Notes under the pieces: model-generated
The model's database searches: none
Seen by the model: the letters and a program-made list of their open reading frames with translations, nothing else
Told to the model about the DNA's origin: nothing
Origin: Avispirillum sp959601495
GTDB taxonomy: Bacteria; Bacillota; Clostridia; Oscillospirales; CAG-272
Reading direction: 5' to 3'
Assembly: GCA_959601495.1 (NCBI GenBank)
Contig: CAUGPT010000004.1
Location: 23,964 to 87,963, forward strand
Length of the DNA: 64,000 bases
Position numbers and translations under genes: made by a program
Shown here: in pieces, positions 15,802-25,200 of the stretch
Position numbering within the stretch: position 1 is the first letter of the stretch
Layout: the number at the start of each line of letters is the position of its first letter

Positions 15802-17058
15802 TTGAAAAGATACGGTATGTACTTTTTGATGCAGCTGAGACGCGCGGCAAAAATACTTCCCGCCGTTCTGTGCGTCAATCTGGTGCTTTGCGCGCTGGCG
15901 GGGGCTGCCATCGGCACACTGTCAGGCAGAAATACCGCGGATGACGCAAAAAAGCGGCTGCGCATCGGAATATCGGGGGACGCGGGGGACACATATCTCG
16001 GCTTCGGCATAAACGCGGTTTCAAAACTCGACTCCTCGCGATATTATGTGGAGTTCGTGCAGCTTGACATAGAGGAGGCCGCGTCGGAGCTTGACGCTGG
16101 CAGGCTGAGCGCGTATGTCGTGATACCGGACGGATTCGTTGACGCCGTGTCGCACGGCGAGATCATGACCGTAAAATACGTAACGTCCCCGTCCGAGAGC
16201 GGGATCGCCGCTATGCTGCGTGAGGAAATTCTCGACGCGGTGACTGTAATGCTGCGCGAATCTCAGCTGGGGGTATACGGCGCGGCGGACGTCCTGCGTG
16301 ACACCGAGCCTGAGAGAAGTTTGGGAGAGGTATACGACAAAGCCTTTGTCGAGTACGCCGACTACATACTCAGCCGAGGAAAAATATGCGCCGTTGAGAC
16401 GGTCGGCAGTGCCGTGTCGGTGTCTCTTCCGAAGTATATGATATGCGCTCTTGCGCTGTTTTCCGTCTGCCTTGTTTCAATGGCGGCTTCGCCGCTTTTT
16501 GCGAAGGACAAAACGGATATAAGCGCGTTTCTCATGTCAAAATGGCACGGTGCAGCGCCCATGGTTTTGCCGGAGGCGCTTGCATATACGCTGCTTATCG
16601 CTGCGGTGTCCGCAGTGACATTCGGTGCGGCAGCTGCGGCATTTACCGCCGTGCCGCAAAAGCTCGGCATAAGCCTCGGCATCGAAGCGGCGGAAATTTT
16701 CAGCTTTGCGGCGCGCCTTCCCTTGTGCATTGCCTCTTTTGCGTTTTGCCAGTTTCTTATATATGAAGTCTCCGACGGCATCTCCGGCGGAGTTGCGGCT
16801 CAGTTTTTCTGCGCTGCCGCAGGTGCGTATTTCGGCGGGCTCATATATCCCATAAGCTTTTTTCCGGACGCGATGCAAAGCCTTTCTCATTATATCCCCA
16901 CGGGAGCTGCAAGAGAGTTTCTTTTGCACGGCACTGCGGGAGGGATGCGCCCCGTGTTTGTTATTCTGATATGGGGACTTTCGGCGCTTTGCGTATCCGT
17001 TTTGCTGCGCCGCCGCAGAATACGCCTCGGCGGAACGCTTTGGAGACGGGGGCGGTGA
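15802..17058 (+). CDS. ABC-2 type permease, first
   Basis: It is an integral membrane subunit of the exporter. The 418-residue protein has one N-terminal membrane helix (ILPAVLCVNLVLCALAGAAI), a long extracytoplasmic domain (about residues 45-210), then five or so membrane segments ending with a basic tail. This is the one-plus-five layout of ABC-2 membrane proteins (YhgE/Pip and DrrB-like). I start it at TTG 15802, nine bases after GGAGG. A TTG at 15784 would overlap the ATPase gene more. It is followed at five bases by the second permease. Confidence 0.8.
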   Translation: MKRYGMYFLMQLRRAAKILPAVLCVNLVLCALAGAAIGTLSGRNTADDAKKRLRIGISGDAGDTYLGFGINAVSKLDSSRYYVEFVQLDIEEAASELDAGRLSAYVVIPDGFVDAVSHGEIMTVKYVTSPSESGIAAMLREEILDAVTVMLRESQLGVYGAADVLRDTEPERSLGEVYDKAFVEYADYILSRGKICAVETVGSAVSVSLPKYMICALALFSVCLVSMAASPLFAKDKTDISAFLMSKWHGAAPMVLPEALAYTLLIAAVSAVTFGAAAAAFTAVPQKLGISLGIEAAEIFSFAARLPLCIASFAFCQFLIYEVSDGISGGVAAQFFCAAAGAYFGGLIYPISFFPDAMQSLSHYIPTGAAREFLLHGTAGGMRPVFVILIWGLSALCVSVLLRRRRIRLGGTLWRRGR

Positions 17059-17063
17059 AGGGT

Positions 17064-18464
17064 ATGAAAAGAGTATTCAAAGAGGCTGCGGCAGCGCTTC
17101 GCCGTATGCTTCTCATCAACAAACGGCTTTTGAAAAAGCCCGGATTTATTGCGTTCCTTTGCCTTATCCCGCTGCTTGCGGGGGCGGCGTCCCATATGGC
17201 GCAGCTTGATTCCGGTGTGCTGACGATAGCTCTTGCCTGCGAGGATCCCGACGACGCGACGGCGAATGATATTATAGAAAGCCTTGAAAAAGGGTCGCAG
17301 ATGCTGCGCTTTGTGCGCTGCGGGCAGCCGGACAAGGCTAAAGAGCTTGTGTACGGCGGCAGAGCCGACGCTGCGTGGATATTCCACGCTGATATGAGGG
17401 CGGCGGTGGACAGATACGTGAGAAACAGAGTTCCGAGCAGCGCCGCCGTTACCGTTATAGAAAGAGAGGAGAGCGCAGCCCTTGCCCTCACGCGGGAAAA
17501 GCTGTGCTCGGCGCTGTATCCCTATGCTTCGTACTCGCTGTATCTTCTGTGCCTTGAGGAGCTCGGCGTCGACACTGACGCTCTCAGCGAAAAACAGCTG
17601 AGAGAGTATTACGCGGGAAGCGATGTGGACGCCGATATGTTTGAGGTCGTGTATCCGGACGGCGAGCGCCTGTCGGCGGGCGGCGATGAGCGGACAACTG
17701 ACGGTGACAGTGTCTCCGACGGAGGGGAAAACACTGACACCGGGATACAGGGCGTCAAAGCTGCGGACGGTGAGCAGGGCGAAGGCAGAGCGGACGGGCA
17801 GAGCGGAAAAACCATGGACAAAAATGCCGGAGATAAAGACAGCGCTGGCGGGCATGAGAGCAAAACCGCGGGCAGCGCGGCAGCATCTTCAGAGGCAGCG
17901 CGGGAAAGCTATCTTGTATCTCCCGTTCGCGGCATACTTGCCGCGTGCGTTGTCGCTGCGGGACTCGCCTCTGCAATGTACCTCGGCGACGATATGAGCG
18001 CGGGGCGCTTTGCATGGCTGGCCAAAAGGCGCAGAGCGTTTGTTCCGGCGGCATACATTTTCGGCGCCGCCATCGATACAACGGTCATAATGTGCCTGTC
18101 CCTTGCGGTTTTCGGGCTTTCGTCTGGCTTTGCAAGGGAAGTGTCCTGCGGTGCGGCGTTCGCTTTTGCGAGTGCGGCGTTCTGCATATTTGTAAGGGAG
18201 CTTTTGCCGAACAATAAGCTGCTCGCGGCGGCGCTTCCGGTGCTTTCGGCATCGTCTCTCGTACTTTGCCCCGTGTTTCTGAATTTTACAGCCGTGCGCC
18301 CGCTGAGCCTTTGCCTGCCGGGATATTACTATCTTTTGTCTTTCAGAGACATAAAGTATCTGCATTTTATGCTTTTGTATGCGGCGGCGGCACTTGCGGC
18401 GGCAGCGTCGGTGCACACATTGCGCGCGCTTTTATTGCGCCGGTTAAAAAGCAGGGAATCGTAA
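17064..18464 (+). CDS. ABC-2 type permease, second, with Gly/Asp/Glu/Lys-rich linker
   Basis: This is the partner membrane subunit of 466 residues. It has a basic N-terminus, a first helix (PGFIAFLCLIPLLAGAAS), and an extracytoplasmic domain that includes a hydrophilic low-complexity stretch at about residues 200-300 (rich in Gly, Asp, Glu, Lys and Ser). Five or six C-terminal helices begin at about residue 310 (SYLVSPVRGILAACVVAAG). The start is ATG 17064; an in-frame GTG at 17055 overlaps the previous stop and is an alternative. The two permeases resemble each other only in layout, so the transporter is likely a heterodimer with one ATPase. Confidence 0.78.
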   Translation: MKRVFKEAAAALRRMLLINKRLLKKPGFIAFLCLIPLLAGAASHMAQLDSGVLTIALACEDPDDATANDIIESLEKGSQMLRFVRCGQPDKAKELVYGGRADAAWIFHADMRAAVDRYVRNRVPSSAAVTVIEREESAALALTREKLCSALYPYASYSLYLLCLEELGVDTDALSEKQLREYYAGSDVDADMFEVVYPDGERLSAGGDERTTDGDSVSDGGENTDTGIQGVKAADGEQGEGRADGQSGKTMDKNAGDKDSAGGHESKTAGSAAASSEAARESYLVSPVRGILAACVVAAGLASAMYLGDDMSAGRFAWLAKRRRAFVPAAYIFGAAIDTTVIMCLSLAVFGLSSGFAREVSCGAAFAFASAAFCIFVRELLPNNKLLAAALPVLSASSLVLCPVFLNFTAVRPLSLCLPGYYYLLSFRDIKYLHFMLLYAAAALAAAASVHTLRALLLRRLKSRES

Positions 18465-18599
18465 GGCGATTTTGCCGCTTTTTCGGCGGCATATTGCCCG
18501 ATATTAAATTTATCGCAGCTTTTTTAATAAGCTTAACAAATTATTATTATTTTAAGCGGTGTGTGCGGGATCGGTGCACTGTAGAATTATAAACCCCGC

Positions 18600-18728
18600 C
18601 CCACACAGCGGGACTTTTGCGATCCCGGAGCTGCAAAATCTAACTCACACGGTGAGGCTCAGCGATCGCTGAATCGCAAAACCCAACCTACACGGTGAGA
18701 CTTTGCGAGCCCGGAACCTCAAAAAGAA
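18600..18728. repeat. Three degenerate tandem units of about 43 bases
   Basis: Units at 18600-18643, 18644-18686 and 18687-18728 share CACACGGTGAG-like starts, a TTTGCGA or TCGC core and a CAAAA end. They fill most of the 320-base gap between the ABC operon and the convergent lipoprotein gene. No gene is seen in the gap. Confidence 0.5.
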
Positions 18729-18762
18729 GCAGCGGGCATGACCGAAAGGTCATGCCCGCTGA
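18725..18762 (-). terminator. Terminator of the small lipoprotein gene
   Basis: The 13-bp stem AGCGGGCATGACC/GGTCATGCCCGCT with a four-base loop (GAAA on plus, TTTC on minus) is followed on the minus strand by GCTTCTTTTTG. Confidence 0.8.
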
Positions 18763-18784
18763 ATATTTTCATAAATTGTTTTTA

Positions 18785-19240
18785 CTATTCAGTATCGGTG
18801 TCGATCTGCGCAAAAGCGTCTTGCAGGCCGAGGTTGAGGTTTATATTGCTGTCCGTTTCTGCGCCGTCCAGCACATAGCTTTTCGGCGAATCTCCCATGA
18901 GTGTCAGCTTTGCGTGGTTATGCATAAAGCATATTTCCGTACCGTCGGCCTTGTCAAATGAAATAAAGTTCAATCCGTAAAGAAGCTCGCCTTTTTCATT
19001 CCTGTTGCTCAGGTGCTTATCGGTCTCTTTCAGTTTCAGACTTTTGAGATAACGTATGACAGGTGCCATCTGCTCGCTGCCTTCTGCAATGCCGGCGACG
19101 CAGCGTATACGGACTACATCACTGAAAAACTCATCGGTAAAAAGATCGTTTGCGGCAGCTTCTTCTTTATCGCTTTTTGCGCAGCTGCAAATGCCGAAAA
19201 TCAAAACCGATACAAGTAAAAATGCCAATATTCTTTTCAT
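18785..19240 (-). CDS. Putative lipoprotein, unknown function
   Basis: The 151-residue protein has a lipoprotein signal MKRILAFLLVSVLIFGICSC with the lipidated Cys20. The mature part carries a predicted mixed alpha/beta fold (VVRIRCVAGIAEGSEQMAPV, LLYGLNFISFDKADGTEICF). I recognise no family. I start at ATG 19240, eight bases after AAAGGA; an upstream methionine at 19345 lacks a ribosome site and would hide the signal peptide. It has its own promoter about 145 bases upstream and a strong terminator, so it is a single-gene unit. Confidence 0.75.
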   Translation of the reverse strand: MKRILAFLLVSVLIFGICSCAKSDKEEAAANDLFTDEFFSDVVRIRCVAGIAEGSEQMAPVIRYLKSLKLKETDKHLSNRNEKGELLYGLNFISFDKADGTEICFMHNHAKLTLMGDSPKSYVLDGAETDSNINLNLGLQDAFAQIDTDTE

Positions 19241-19384
19241 AGTTCCCGTCCTTTCAAAATGTTTTATTATTTCGGATGCGTACGGTACCATCGAGATCAG
19301 CGCCACCTCCTCTGCTATGCGGCATTGCCGCAGATATCCGTTCACCGTTGAGTGTTTATAAGTTATAAGTGCTTTTTTAAAATA

Positions 19385-19413
19385 ATCATACTATAAAATA
19401 TTTGCAATTTCAA
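19385..19413 (-). promoter_or_regulatory. Sigma-A promoter of the small lipoprotein
   Basis: On the minus strand, TTGAAA (19413-19408) and TATGAT (19390-19385) are separated by 17 bases. The leader would be about 140 bases. Confidence 0.55.
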
Positions 19414-19549
19414 CCATGCCGCACGTTTTTTACCTTTAGAATGAAACTTTATTGTGAACATCGGAAAACGCCTGCATTACCTTTATATCGCGGCGCGCCC
19501 CGCGGACGGGCGCCGCTGTGATGACAGTGTGCATTTTGCCCGAAAACGG

Positions 19550-19578
19550 TTGCAAAAGATATATTTGCGTGGTAAAAT
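19550..19578 (+). promoter_or_regulatory. Sigma-A promoter of rnhA
   Basis: TTGCAA (19550-19555) and TAAAAT (19573-19578) are separated by 17 bases, about 37 bases before the rnhA start. Confidence 0.6.
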
Positions 19579-19614
19579 ATAAGTCAGTACCACCCACGGC
19601 GGAGGAAATGCATT

Positions 19615-20055
19615 TTGAAAAATGTGGATATATACACGGACGGCTCCTGCAAAATAAATCCCGGTCCCGGCGGCTGGGCGGCAATTCTCGTGTACGGCAG
19701 CGCCGAAAGAGAGATATGCGGCGGAGAGGCGGATACCACCAACAACCGCATGGAGCTTAAAGCGGTCATAAACGCTCTTAAAATGCTGAAAGAGCCGTGC
19801 AGCGTCCGCATTACCACCGATTCGCGGTACGTAGCCGACGGCATCGGAAAGGGCTGGGCGGCGTCATGGAAAAAGCGCGGCTGGAAAAAGGCGGACAAAT
19901 CTCCCGCGCTCAACCCCGAACTGTGGGACGAGCTTCTCGGTCTTTGCGAAAAGCACGATGTGAGCTTTGAGTGGGTAAAGGGGCACGCGGGTCACCCGTA
20001 CAACGAGCGCTGCGACACCCTTGCTCAGACCGAGGCGGAAAAATACAGAAAATAA
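19615..20055 (+). CDS. rnhA: Ribonuclease HI
   Basis: It cleaves the RNA strand of RNA-DNA hybrids (R-loops, primer remnants). The 146-residue protein has the full RNase HI sequence: VDIYTDGSCKINPGPGGWA with Asp9, NRMELKA with Glu47, ITTDSRYV with Asp69, EWVKGHAGHPYNERCDTLA with the loop His and Asp134. That completes the DEDD metal site. The start is TTG 19615, eight bases after GGAGGAAA. A lipoprotein gene follows after 38 bases. Confidence 0.95.
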   Translation: MKNVDIYTDGSCKINPGPGGWAAILVYGSAEREICGGEADTTNNRMELKAVINALKMLKEPCSVRITTDSRYVADGIGKGWAASWKKRGWKKADKSPALNPELWDELLGLCEKHDVSFEWVKGHAGHPYNERCDTLAQTEAEKYRK

Positions 20056-20093
20056 TTAAAATACCGCGCTGCGGCGCGGCAAAGGAGAAACCT

Positions 20094-20588
20094 ATGAAAA
20101 CAAAGATCATTTCGCTTATTCTTGTGTCGGTATTTGCGGCGGCGCTGCTTATGGGCTGCGCTTCTTCCGATGTTGCCGCCGAGACCGCATGGGTCGACGT
20201 AAACTCCGGAAACGTCAGAAAAAGCACCCATTCCGAAACTCAGGCGGAAACCGCGCCCGATACGGACGCCGACGGCAATCTTCTTCTGACCACCGACGAG
20301 AACCGCCTCGTATACCAGACAGAGTACGGCTGCGAGGTGCTCGTGTTCAACGGCACATATGTAAGTAAGATTTATCTTGTATATACTTTTGCGAGCGCCG
20401 ACGATGCCTCGCAGTATCTGAACAGCAATGCCAACGAGATTATGTCGGCAGGAGACGTTATGGATATAAAGCAGCAGGACAATATGCTTATTCTCAGTGC
20501 TAAAATGGCAGCTCAGAAATATATTAAGTACCTCTCCATGACACGAGAGCAGGTTGAAGAAGAGTTCGCTTCTTTCAAGAAGCAGTAA
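20094..20588 (+). CDS. Putative lipoprotein, unknown family
   Basis: The 164-residue protein has a lipoprotein signal peptide MKTKIISLILVSVFAAALLM with lipobox GCAS (Cys22). After a polar linker comes a compact domain (NRLVYQTEYGCEVLVFNGTYV; YLVYTFASADDASQYLNSN; QQDNMLILSAKMAAQKYIKYL). The pattern of a strand pair and helices resembles small secreted alpha/beta domains, but I recognise no family. The start follows AAAGGAGAAACCT. It sits between rnhA and the DUF1015 gene with short gaps (38 and 17 bases), so the three are probably one operon. No functional link is evident. Confidence 0.75.
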   Translation: MKTKIISLILVSVFAAALLMGCASSDVAAETAWVDVNSGNVRKSTHSETQAETAPDTDADGNLLLTTDENRLVYQTEYGCEVLVFNGTYVSKIYLVYTFASADDASQYLNSNANEIMSAGDVMDIKQQDNMLILSAKMAAQKYIKYLSMTREQVEEEFASFKKQ

Positions 20589-20605
20589 TTTCAGAGGAGA
20601 TATAT

Positions 20606-21817
20606 ATGGGAGAAACCATTTTCGGCGCAGCCGACATACTCCTGCCCCCCTTTGACGACCCCGCAGAATGGAGCGCGTATTCGGTTATAGCGTGTGACCA
20701 GTTTACAAGCGAGCCGGAGTACTGGGAAAAGGCGGAAAAGCTGAGTGGCACGCTTTCAACGCTTGATATGATCCTGCCCGAGGCGTACCTCGGTACCAAT
20801 AAAGAGGCGGCGGCTAAATGGCGCATTGCCGAAAAAATGCCCCTTGCTTTGCAAAAGCTGCATTGCTATAAAAGCAGCATGGTGTATGTGGAGAGAGTTC
20901 TGCCGGACGGCGGAGTTCGCCGCGGAATTGTAGGCAGTATCGATCTTGAAGAATATGACTATACGCCATCCTCGGCATCCCCTGTCAGAGCAACGGAGAA
21001 AACCGTCGTGGAGAGGATCCCGCCTCGCGTGGAGATACGCCGAGGCGCTCCGATAGAGCTTCCGCACGTCATGGTATTTGCCGACGACAGAAAAGGTATG
21101 CTTATACAGTACCTTTGCGATCGCAGAGAGAGTCTTCGCCGCCTTTACGATTTCGATCTCATGCTCGGCGGCGGACATATAACCGCATACCTTGTTGACG
21201 GTGAGATACTCAGAGCGCTCCTTTGCAATATTGCGGACTATGAGGCGGAAAAAAGCGGCTCCGTCGTGTACGCAATGGGCGACGGCAACCACTCGCTCGC
21301 AAGCGCAAAAGCATACTGGGAACAGCTGAAGGCGGACGGGGCGGCGCCCGATCATCCCGCGCGCCGCGCGCTTGTTGAACTTGTTGACCTCGGCGACGGC
21401 GCTATCGCCTTTGAACCTATATACAGGCTTATCACAAACTGCGATACCGAGAAGCTTATATCGGCGCTGCGCGAGAGCGCCGAAAAACACGGCAGCAAAA
21501 AAACTGCCGTCGCTGTGACGGCTGACGGAGAAAGGGAAGTGCCCCTTCCCGATCTTCACCCGCTTGCGATCGGCTGCCTGCAGCAGTTTCTCGACACCTG
21601 CGGTCTTACTTTCGACTGTGACTATATCCACGGCGAGGATACTCTGCGCACTCTCAGCCGCCGTCCCGACGCGGTGGGATTTCTGTGCGGCGGTATAGAA
21701 AAAAGCGAGCTGTTTGACTATGTGACGCGCCACGGCGTTCTGCCCAGAAAGACATTTTCCATGGGTGAGGCGCGCAGCAAACGCTATTATCTAGAGGCAA
21801 GAAAGATAACTTTCTGA
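20606..21817 (+). CDS. DUF1015 family protein
   Basis: The 403-residue protein matches the DUF1015 family throughout: SVIACDQFTSEPEYWEKAEK near the N-terminus, the central YAMGDGNHSLASAKAYWE block, and a C-terminal half of mixed alpha/beta sequence ending at KTFSMGEARSKRYYLEARKI. Proteins of this family often lie near serC/serA in anaerobes and are distantly related to archaeal serine kinase SerK, which hints at serine or phosphoserine metabolism. There are no such neighbours here, so this is only an inference. The start follows GAGGAGATATAT. No terminator is obvious after the stop. Confidence 0.82.
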   Translation: MGETIFGAADILLPPFDDPAEWSAYSVIACDQFTSEPEYWEKAEKLSGTLSTLDMILPEAYLGTNKEAAAKWRIAEKMPLALQKLHCYKSSMVYVERVLPDGGVRRGIVGSIDLEEYDYTPSSASPVRATEKTVVERIPPRVEIRRGAPIELPHVMVFADDRKGMLIQYLCDRRESLRRLYDFDLMLGGGHITAYLVDGEILRALLCNIADYEAEKSGSVVYAMGDGNHSLASAKAYWEQLKADGAAPDHPARRALVELVDLGDGAIAFEPIYRLITNCDTEKLISALRESAEKHGSKKTAVAVTADGEREVPLPDLHPLAIGCLQQFLDTCGLTFDCDYIHGEDTLRTLSRRPDAVGFLCGGIEKSELFDYVTRHGVLPRKTFSMGEARSKRYYLEARKITF

Positions 21818-22152
21818 AGACGGAATACATAACACATCCGATTATAGGCGGCTGCATAAGGGTTTTAGGCAAATGTGACAAAGGAACCCTGCGCAGCTGC
21901 CTGTTTTGCACTTGCCGAAGCCCGAAACCGGCGACGGATTCGACAAAAAATTACATTTTTATATATATAATAACCAAACACGATTTTTTGCGCGCCCGAT
22001 AGATAAATGCTTTTCGTCATATGATTCGACATAAAAACCGTGCCGAAAAACGCAAAATACTGCATTTTAATATCAAAAATGTGAACATATTGTACACGCA
22101 CTGTGCAATTTGAAAAATTAGGGTAAATTTTTATTTATTTTTTTATAAACTA
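21818..22152. other. AT-rich intergenic stretch upstream of the surface protein
   Basis: No gene is visible. The DNA becomes clearly AT-rich towards the promoter (long A and T tracts from about 21940), as in upstream regions of strongly expressed genes. Confidence 0.4.
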
Positions 22153-22181
22153 TTGACAATGCGGGGGCAGAAAAGTATAAT
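22153..22181 (+). promoter_or_regulatory. Consensus sigma-A promoter of the surface protein
   Basis: TTGACA (22153-22158) and TATAAT (22176-22181) are separated by 17 bases, preceded by A/T tracts that could act as an UP element. Confidence 0.78.
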
Positions 22182-22211
22182 GTAAGTACCAATATTTTAG
22201 GAGGTAAGCTC

Positions 22212-25200
22212 ATGAAAAAATTACTTTCTGTAATTGTAATTGTCACCATGCTTGTGACCGCAATGTGTCCTGCGTTCGCAACCATGGCAGCTGACACGAT
22301 TGACATTTCCGCCGAAAACACATACTTTACAAAGAATGATGACGGAAACGGCGAGTCAACTATGACTGTTTCAGTTACAAACAACCCCGGATTTTCCGAT
22401 CTTACATTTGTGGTGTATTACGATACCACCTATGTAAGCTCCATTGAACCCGATACCGCAAGTTCCGTGTTCGGTGACGATTTCATAACTGTAAACGGTG
22501 CAAGAAAATCAACTGTTGCAGCTGTGAAGAAGCTTTTCACCGCTGCAGGCCTTGCGACCGGCGCTACGATCTACGCAAGGCAGATCGACGTTAATTATAC
22601 TGATGCAAACGGCGAACCGCTGAATACTGCCGAGCTCGGCGAGATTCTGAAGTTTGTCGTAACATCTGCCGGGACTTATGATGAGATCCCCAACGAAGCA
22701 GTCACTGTCGGCTACTTCGTTGCGTCTGCTTCAAACGTGGGCGGCGATAATCTGGAGTTCAGCGCTCCCGGCACCTGCGCAATAGAGAAAGACCCCTGGG
22801 CTTCTTTCGAGACCGAAAAGACGTATGACAATTTCACACTTGCGGCCGGCGATATGAACGTTTATGCGGGCACTACTACCGTTGACGTTCCCGTAAGAGT
22901 CTACAACAATACTAATGAGTATGGCTTCTTGTCAACGGCACTCACCATTGTTTTCCCGAAAGAGCTTCATCTTGATTCTCTCATTTTCAACACAAAGGCG
23001 CAGTCCGTAAACCCCATTAAGCGTATTAGTGACGATGCACACACCGACTATGCTATTCAGGATCATCTTGATAATTTCAATGAACAGTGCCAGGGCGTGT
23101 TTGAGCAGAATAACATCGACTGGAGAACCCTGGATGCAAAGTGCGAATACTTTTTGACAGAGCCTACCGAGCCAACTGTCGAAGGCAGTATGAGAGAAAC
23201 CAACGCTTTGTTCTACACGCTCAGATTTGTGCTTCCCGAGAACGCAAGACCCGGTACAAAGTATGATATTAAGGTTTACACCAGAGTCAGAGACGGCGTT
23301 GTCGGATTTGTCGGCGGCGACGGCAACGAAAATATCGTTTCCATGACACACAACCTCGGCAACGGTTCCATTAAGGTCCTGAGCAAGTCCGCTTGTGACC
23401 ACTCCGAGACCGAAGAGAAAATCGTAACTCCCGCAACCTGCACATCCGTCGGTACAAAGAATATCGTCTGCAAGCTTTGCGGCGAGATCATTGATACCGT
23501 TGAGATCCCCATGACGGATCATACCTACGTATCATCTGTAACCGAGCCTACCTGTGAAAAGGGCGGCTACACCACATACACCTGCTCCGTATGTAACCAC
23601 AGTTACACCGGCGATGAGACCGATGCTCTCGGACATGTAGCCGGCGAAAAGAAAGTTACCGTCGAGCCTACATACGAAGCAGAGGGTACATATGAGATCC
23701 GCTGCACAAGATGTGACAAGGTTCTCGAGACCGGTTCTATCCCGAAACTTGTAAAGACAACTATTACCGTAGGCGATGCGGCTACAAAGCCCGGCAACGA
23801 TATAGTAGTTCCCGTAACTGTTGCAGACAACCCGGGTATGTTCATTACAAGACTTACAGTTAAATACGACGCAACAAAGCTTACCTTCGTAGAGGCAGTT
23901 AACGGCGAAGTATTTGCAGACGCTACAAACGTGCTCTTCACTAAAGTAGAGGACGGCAACCTCACTCTGTATTTCGAGACAGCAGACGAGGCCGATACTT
24001 CCGTAAACGGCGTTCTTGCAAACCTGAAGTTTACTGTTAACTCCGATGAAAGCATAGTAGGAACAACCGATATTACAGTTGAGGTTGAGGACGCAGTCAA
24101 CTATGCAGGCAAGGATCTTGACATCGTTACCGCAAACGGTACCGTAACCATCGCGGCTAACCAGAAGATCACTGCCGAGAGCCGTGAAGTTGAAATCAAC
24201 AAGACTGTTGAAGTTCCCGTTGCAATCGCTGCAAACGAGGGCGTTTGGGCACTCCGTCTTGAGGTTGCATATAATGCGGATCTCATAACTCTTGAGTCCA
24301 TCAAGTCCGGACTGCTCTCGCTCGAAGAGGGCGTGAACTACAGCGTAAAAGACGGTGTCATCACTATCTTCAAGGACGCTGACGATCTTGCTAACATTGA
24401 AGCTGACGGCACACTCTTTACCCTCGTATTCAAGGCAGGCGCCGCGACCGGCGAGTCTGCTGTCGGTATTACAGTGCTTAATGCAATTAATAACAAGGGC
24501 GAGGACCTCTCCATTAAGATATTCAACGGTGCCGTAAAGGTTATCCCCTGCACGCACTCTGAATACAAGACCGAAGTAACCAAGGCTCCTACAGTTGAGG
24601 AAGAGGGCGTTCTGTCCTACATCTGCACCAACTGCGGCGAGACCTTCAAGACCGAGCCTATCGCACGTCTTGCAGGACTTACTATCGGTAAGGTTACTGC
24701 CAATGCAGGCGGCGCAGTCGCAGTTCCCGTAACTGTTTCTTCCAACCCCGGCACATACTCCATCAGAATGGAATACAGATATGATGCCGAAGCTCTTACG
24801 TTCGTAAACGTAACCGGCGGTATCTTCACTGCTGACGAGTTCAGCGCTTCCGTACATGACGGCGTTGTTACAGTATATGTAGAGGCTGACACGGTTGCCA
24901 ACATAACCGATGACGGCGTTGCATTTACCCTCAACTTCACCGCAGCAAGCACTGCTGAGGGCACATACGAGGTTGCCGGTACTCTCCTTCAGGACAGCAC
25001 TCTTAACGTAGACGGCGATGAGATCGCTTACACTGTTGTAAACGGCGAAGTTGCAATCACCAATAACTTCGTAGCAAGAATAGGCGATAACTATTACACC
25101 GACCTTAAGACCGCATTCAATGCAGCAGTTGACGGCGACACTGTAGTTATCACCAAGAACTTCAGCTACGGCGTTGACGAAAGCTTCGCCATCTACGGCG

